Positions 61,407 to 64,000 of a stretch of DNA of 64,000 nucleotides are shown one piece after another. The notes beneath the pieces were generated by a model. The model was given only the letters and a program-made list of their open reading frames with translations, was not told the DNA's origin and ran no database searches. A program made the translations under genes and the position numbers. The stretch's first letter is position 1. The number at the start of each line of letters is the position of its first letter. Source of the DNA: Roseococcus sp. SYP-B2431 (lineage in GTDB: Bacteria; Pseudomonadota; Alphaproteobacteria; Acetobacterales; Acetobacteraceae); NCBI RefSeq assembly GCF_004336745.1, contig NZ_SJXD01000022.1, forward strand, positions 310,001-374,000. Reading direction: 5' to 3'.

Positions 61407-61682
61407 ATGATCCGCATCGCTCCCGCAAGCATCACGACGCTGGCCCTGATCATCGGCCTGGGCTTTGCCGCCAACCCTGCCGCCTCCCAGCAGGTGACCA
61501 GCCAGGGCGCCATCCACGGCCAGAGCTGGAACATGGGCCAGGATTTCGAGAGCCTGAACGCGATGAGCCGGCCGGGCAGCCCGCTGGCCCGCGACCGCGC
61601 GGCCCGCGCTGCCCGCCAGGCCCAGTTCAACCGCCCCGTCACCGGCGTGCCGGTCCGGACGGCTTCCACCCAGGCGCGCTGA
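61407..61682 (+). CDS. Small secreted protein, paralog 1 (GAIHGQ-W-MGQD family)
   Basis: A 91-residue precursor with signal peptide (MIRIAPASITTLALIIGLGF, cut near AAS). The mature part contains GAIHGQSWNMGQD and a C-terminal stretch RDRAARAARQAQFNRPVTG rich in Arg, Ala and Gln. The same pattern (GAIHGQ-W-MGQD, then PG, then DRA-RA-RQ-QF-R) is in the next gene, showing duplication. No cysteines are in the mature part. I know no described family with this motif. Confidence 0.7.
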   Translation: MIRIAPASITTLALIIGLGFAANPAASQQVTSQGAIHGQSWNMGQDFESLNAMSRPGSPLARDRAARAARQAQFNRPVTGVPVRTASTQAR

Positions 61683-61790
61683 TCGGCAGCTGCAATCACC
61701 GGTAAGTGGTGCAGCGCGGCGGTCCCGGCTAAGGAGGCGCCTCCCCCCGACGCGCCTCTCTCCCCGGGCGCTCCTCCATCAGGAGTCACC

Positions 61791-62069
61791 ATGCGCGCCT
61801 TCGCGATCACCGCCGCTCTTCTGGCCGGCCTGGCCGGCAACGCCCTGGCCCAGGGCACCAGTTCCAGCGGCACCGGCGCCATCCACGGCCAGAACTGGAC
61901 CATGGGCCAGGATCTCAACAACGCCCGCAACCTCGCGCCGCAGCCAGGCACCCTGGCCGCCGACCGCGCGCGCCGGGCCGAGCGTCAGCGGCAGTTCAGC
62001 CGGAACTTCGACGGCACCGGCCGGCCGGCGACGAACATCCCGCAGCCTACCCCGCAGGCGGGGCGCTGA
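61791..62069 (+). CDS. Small secreted protein, paralog 2 (GAIHGQ-W-MGQD family)
   Basis: A 92-residue precursor, signal peptide MRAFAITAALLAGLAGNALA then QGTSSSG. The mature part has GAIHGQNWTMGQDLNNARNL, PQPGTLAADRARRAERQRQF and a proline-rich end. Its identity to paralog 1 is concentrated in the 13-residue GAIHGQ block and in the basic helix. It follows paralog 1 after 108 bases, with a 12-bp palindrome (GGAGGCGCCTCC, 61733-61744) between. Its 3' end overlaps the convergent TAXI gene by 23 bases. Confidence 0.7.
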   Translation: MRAFAITAALLAGLAGNALAQGTSSSGTGAIHGQNWTMGQDLNNARNLAPQPGTLAADRARRAERQRQFSRNFDGTGRPATNIPQPTPQAGR

Positions 62070-63015
62070 GCGTCAGCCCGGCCTCGCGGTAGAAGCGGGC
62101 CGCGCCGGGGTGGAAGGGCAGGACGCGGTTGTTCACCGCGGCCTCCTTGCGCGTCGTCGCCGCGACCTGGCCAATATCGCGCGCCGGGTCGGCCACGGTC
62201 AGCACGGCACGGGTGATGGCATAGGCCGTCTCCTCCGGCAGCGCCCGGTTGGCGACGATGAAGTTCCAGGCGGCAAAGCTCTCGATCGGCGCCGTCTGGC
62301 CCGGATAGGTGCCGGGCGGCAGGGTCGTCGGCGCCAGCATGGGCAGGCGCTGCGTGACGCGGCCCACCACCTCGGCGCCCGGACCGAAGACGACGCCGGG
62401 TGCGCGGGCCAGGGCTTCCAGGATCGAGGGAATCGGCACGATGGCGCCCTGCCATAGCGCGTCCATCCCGCCATTCAGCAGGCCCTGCGTCATCTCGGCC
62501 GGGCTGCCGCTGACAATCTCGACACGGATGCCGGCCGCCTCGGCGGCCGCGACGAGAAAGGTCTCGGCCGGGCCGCGGGCGGGGCCGGCGCCGACCCGCT
62601 TGCCGGCGAGCTGGGCGAAGGCGGTCAGCCCGCTGGAGGTCAGGGCCGCGACCTGGAAGCTCGTCTCGTACATCGGCCAGAGGGCACGCACGTTCAGGTG
62701 CTTCCGGTTGCCGGCGGCCGGTGTGCCTTGAACCGCGTCCCAGGCGGAGCCGAGGAAGGCGGTGCCCAGCGCATTGGCATTGTCCTCGACGGCGGTGAGG
62801 TTCTGCAGCGAGCCGGTGCTGGCCTCGACCGTGGCGGTGATCCCCTGCCGCGAGAGCAGGGCCGCGATCGCCCGGCCATAGGTCACGAAGGGGCTGCCCT
62901 GCCCGGCCGTATGAATGGCCAGCGTGGGATGCGCCACGGCAGGCTGGGCTTGGGCGGAGGCCGGATCCGCCACGGCCAGGACGGCAGGGGCGGCGAGAAG
63001 GCTGCGACGCATCAT
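62047..63015 (-). CDS. TAXI-family TRAP transporter substrate-binding protein
   Basis: A 322-residue periplasmic receptor. Signal peptide MMRRSLLAAPAVLAVADPAS, then TLAIHTAGQGSPFVTYGRAI, VEASTGSLQNLTAVEDNANA, LWPMYETSFQVAAL and KRVGAGPARGPAETFL, typical of the TAXI group. No TRAP membrane genes are adjacent. ATG at 63015 was chosen because AGGTGA lies five bases upstream; the adjacent ATG at 63012 is equally possible. Its 3' end overlaps paralog 2 on the other strand. Confidence 0.88.
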   Translation of the reverse strand: MMRRSLLAAPAVLAVADPASAQAQPAVAHPTLAIHTAGQGSPFVTYGRAIAALLSRQGITATVEASTGSLQNLTAVEDNANALGTAFLGSAWDAVQGTPAAGNRKHLNVRALWPMYETSFQVAALTSSGLTAFAQLAGKRVGAGPARGPAETFLVAAAEAAGIRVEIVSGSPAEMTQGLLNGGMDALWQGAIVPIPSILEALARAPGVVFGPGAEVVGRVTQRLPMLAPTTLPPGTYPGQTAPIESFAAWNFIVANRALPEETAYAITRAVLTVADPARDIGQVAATTRKEAAVNNRVLPFHPGAARFYREAGLTLSAPPAG

Positions 63016-63091
63016 TCGTTCACCTATCCTCAAGGGGCGGCGCGGATTAGATGCGACGCAGCCCGTTTCACCAAGGGATCAAGCCAGGCTC

Positions 63092-64000
63092 ATGCCGCAC
63101 ATCGCCGTCGCCCGCCTGTGGTTCGAGGGAAACAGCTTCGCGCCGGAGCCCACGCCGCTCTCCGCCTTCCAGGGGCGCGAATGGGTGGCCGGGCCGGAAG
63201 CGCTGGAGCGCTACCGCGGCACGGCCACCGAACTCGGCGCCGTGGATGCCTTCCTCGCCGAGCGGCCCGCCTGGACCGCCACGATCCTGCGCTGCACGGC
63301 GGCCCAGCCCGGCGGGCCGATGTCCGACGAGGCCTATGACACCTGGATCGCCGAGGTGGAATCGGGGCTGAAGGCCGGCCATTTCGACGGCGTCTACCTC
63401 TCGCTGCACGGCGCCTGCCTGACCGAAAGCGACCCGGAGGCCGATCTCACCACGATCCGCCGCGTGCGCGCGCTGATCGGGCCGCGCGTGAAGCTGGTGG
63501 CGAGCTTCGACTTCCATGGCAATATCTCGCCGCAGGTGGTCGGGCTGCTGGACGGCGCCTCGGTGTACCGCACCTATCCGCATGTCGACATGGACAAGGC
63601 GGCGCTGCGCGCCCTGCGGCAGCTGGAGCGCGGGCTGGCGGGCGGGGCCGTGCATGGCGCGATCGCCAAGCTGCCGGTGGTGCTGCACTCCTTCCACATG
63701 CGCGATGCCGAGGGGCCGATGGCCGAGGTCTGGGCCGAGGCCTGGGCCGCGGAACAGACGCCGATCCTCGACGCCTCGCTCTTCGGCGGCTTCGCTTGGG
63801 GCGACACGCCGACGGCCGGGCCCTCGGCCATGGTCTGGGCGGAGGAGCATGCGCCGGCCCGTGCGCTCGCCCGCAGGCTCGTCGGCGAGATCGAGGCGCG
63901 GCGCGGCCGCTTCGCCGTCACCCTGCCCACGCCGGAGAAGGCGCTGCAGACCGCGCTGGCCGCCCCACCCGGCCTCGTGGCGCTGCTGGACCCGGCCGAC
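63092..64000 (+). CDS. M81 family metallopeptidase (MlrC-like), partial at window edge
   Basis: The first 303 residues of a second M81 hydrolase; the C-terminus lies beyond base 64000. Metal-site segments ARLWFEGNSFAPEPTP, LSLHGACLTESDPEAD and ASFDFHGNISPQVVGLL are present. It differs clearly from the one at 25485-27023. It is divergent from the TAXI receptor gene with 76 bases between, so the receptor may import its substrate. No strong ribosome site. Confidence 0.85.
   Translation, partial: MPHIAVARLWFEGNSFAPEPTPLSAFQGREWVAGPEALERYRGTATELGAVDAFLAERPAWTATILRCTAAQPGGPMSDEAYDTWIAEVESGLKAGHFDGVYLSLHGACLTESDPEADLTTIRRVRALIGPRVKLVASFDFHGNISPQVVGLLDGASVYRTYPHVDMDKAALRALRQLERGLAGGAVHGAIAKLPVVLHSFHMRDAEGPMAEVWAEAWAAEQTPILDASLFGGFAWGDTPTAGPSAMVWAEEHAPARALARRLVGEIEARRGRFAVTLPTPEKALQTALAAPPGLVALLDPAD

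Overview
The window is very GC-rich, with codon third positions almost all G or C, and densely coding. It looks like a chromosomal segment of an alphaproteobacterium, most probably an Acetobacteraceae member of the Roseomonas type. The evidence is a CtrA cell-cycle regulator, a TIGR02300/FYDLN acidic protein beside aroA-cmk-rpsA, a bifunctional ArgJ in a secA-linked gene string, a DUF2336 protein, and many Bug, TAXI and Liv solute-binding proteins and M81/M20 hydrolases. No tRNA, rRNA, CRISPR array, phage or insertion sequence was seen. The species assignment is an inference.

Layout, left to right. 1-4309 (minus): a branched-chain amino-acid-type (Liv) ABC transporter. It has a binding protein, a fused LivH-LivM permease, LivG, and LivF cut by the window edge. 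4388-9164 (minus): a pimeloyl-CoA-like beta-oxidation set with a hydratase/3-hydroxyacyl-CoA dehydrogenase and paired large and small acyl-CoA dehydrogenases. 9391-14869 (minus): the phosphate operon pstSCAB-phoU-phoB, with a Pho box in front and a rho-independent terminator behind. 14850-17364: a DUF2336 protein, a small secreted protein and an isobutyryl-CoA dehydrogenase-like enzyme. The last is in an operon with a fused indolepyruvate ferredoxin oxidoreductase (17375-20743), which faces a divergent Lrp-type regulator.

21309-25382: a DUF4214 protein, a small secreted protein, the vitamin B6 pair pdxA-pdxJ and a 46-residue membrane protein. 25485-31004: hydrolases acting on amides and N-acyl groups (M81, ArgE, AstE-like) and a CinA-like protein, then a GNAT-MutT fusion. 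30985-36725: argJ, an FMN reductase and a parvulin chaperone on the minus strand, divergent from secA. 36951-44094: mixed metabolic and hypothetical genes, including a Bug receptor, a GST, DUF1186, a VWA protein, a CBS protein, an old yellow enzyme, DUF2272 and an FAD oxidoreductase.

44095-49458: ctrA with a TTAA-N7-TTAA site upstream, then aroA-cmk-rpsA with a strong terminator, and a zinc-ribbon/acidic protein. 49666-51398: an IalB-like secreted protein translationally coupled to rlmN. 51457-54218: an MFS exporter, a ParDE-type toxin-antitoxin pair and a protein that looks like an uncharacterised permuted papain-like enzyme. 54219-59334: argG, a PaiB-like protein, two SDRs, a small membrane protein and a DMT exporter. 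59380-64000: an Asp/Glu racemase-like protein, an M20 peptidase, two tandem paralogous small secreted proteins, a TAXI binding protein and a second M81 hydrolase cut by the edge.

The genes suggest a heterotroph that scavenges amino acids, acyl-CoAs and amidated compounds. The features most worth a second look are the two secreted paralogs at 61407-62069, the possible cysteine hydrolase at 53301-53954, a dispersed intergenic repeat family (near 23.4, 49.5, 55.5 and perhaps 54.0 kb), a perfect 24-bp palindrome at 54052, the GNAT-MutT fusion, and the regulatory sites at pstS and ctrA.
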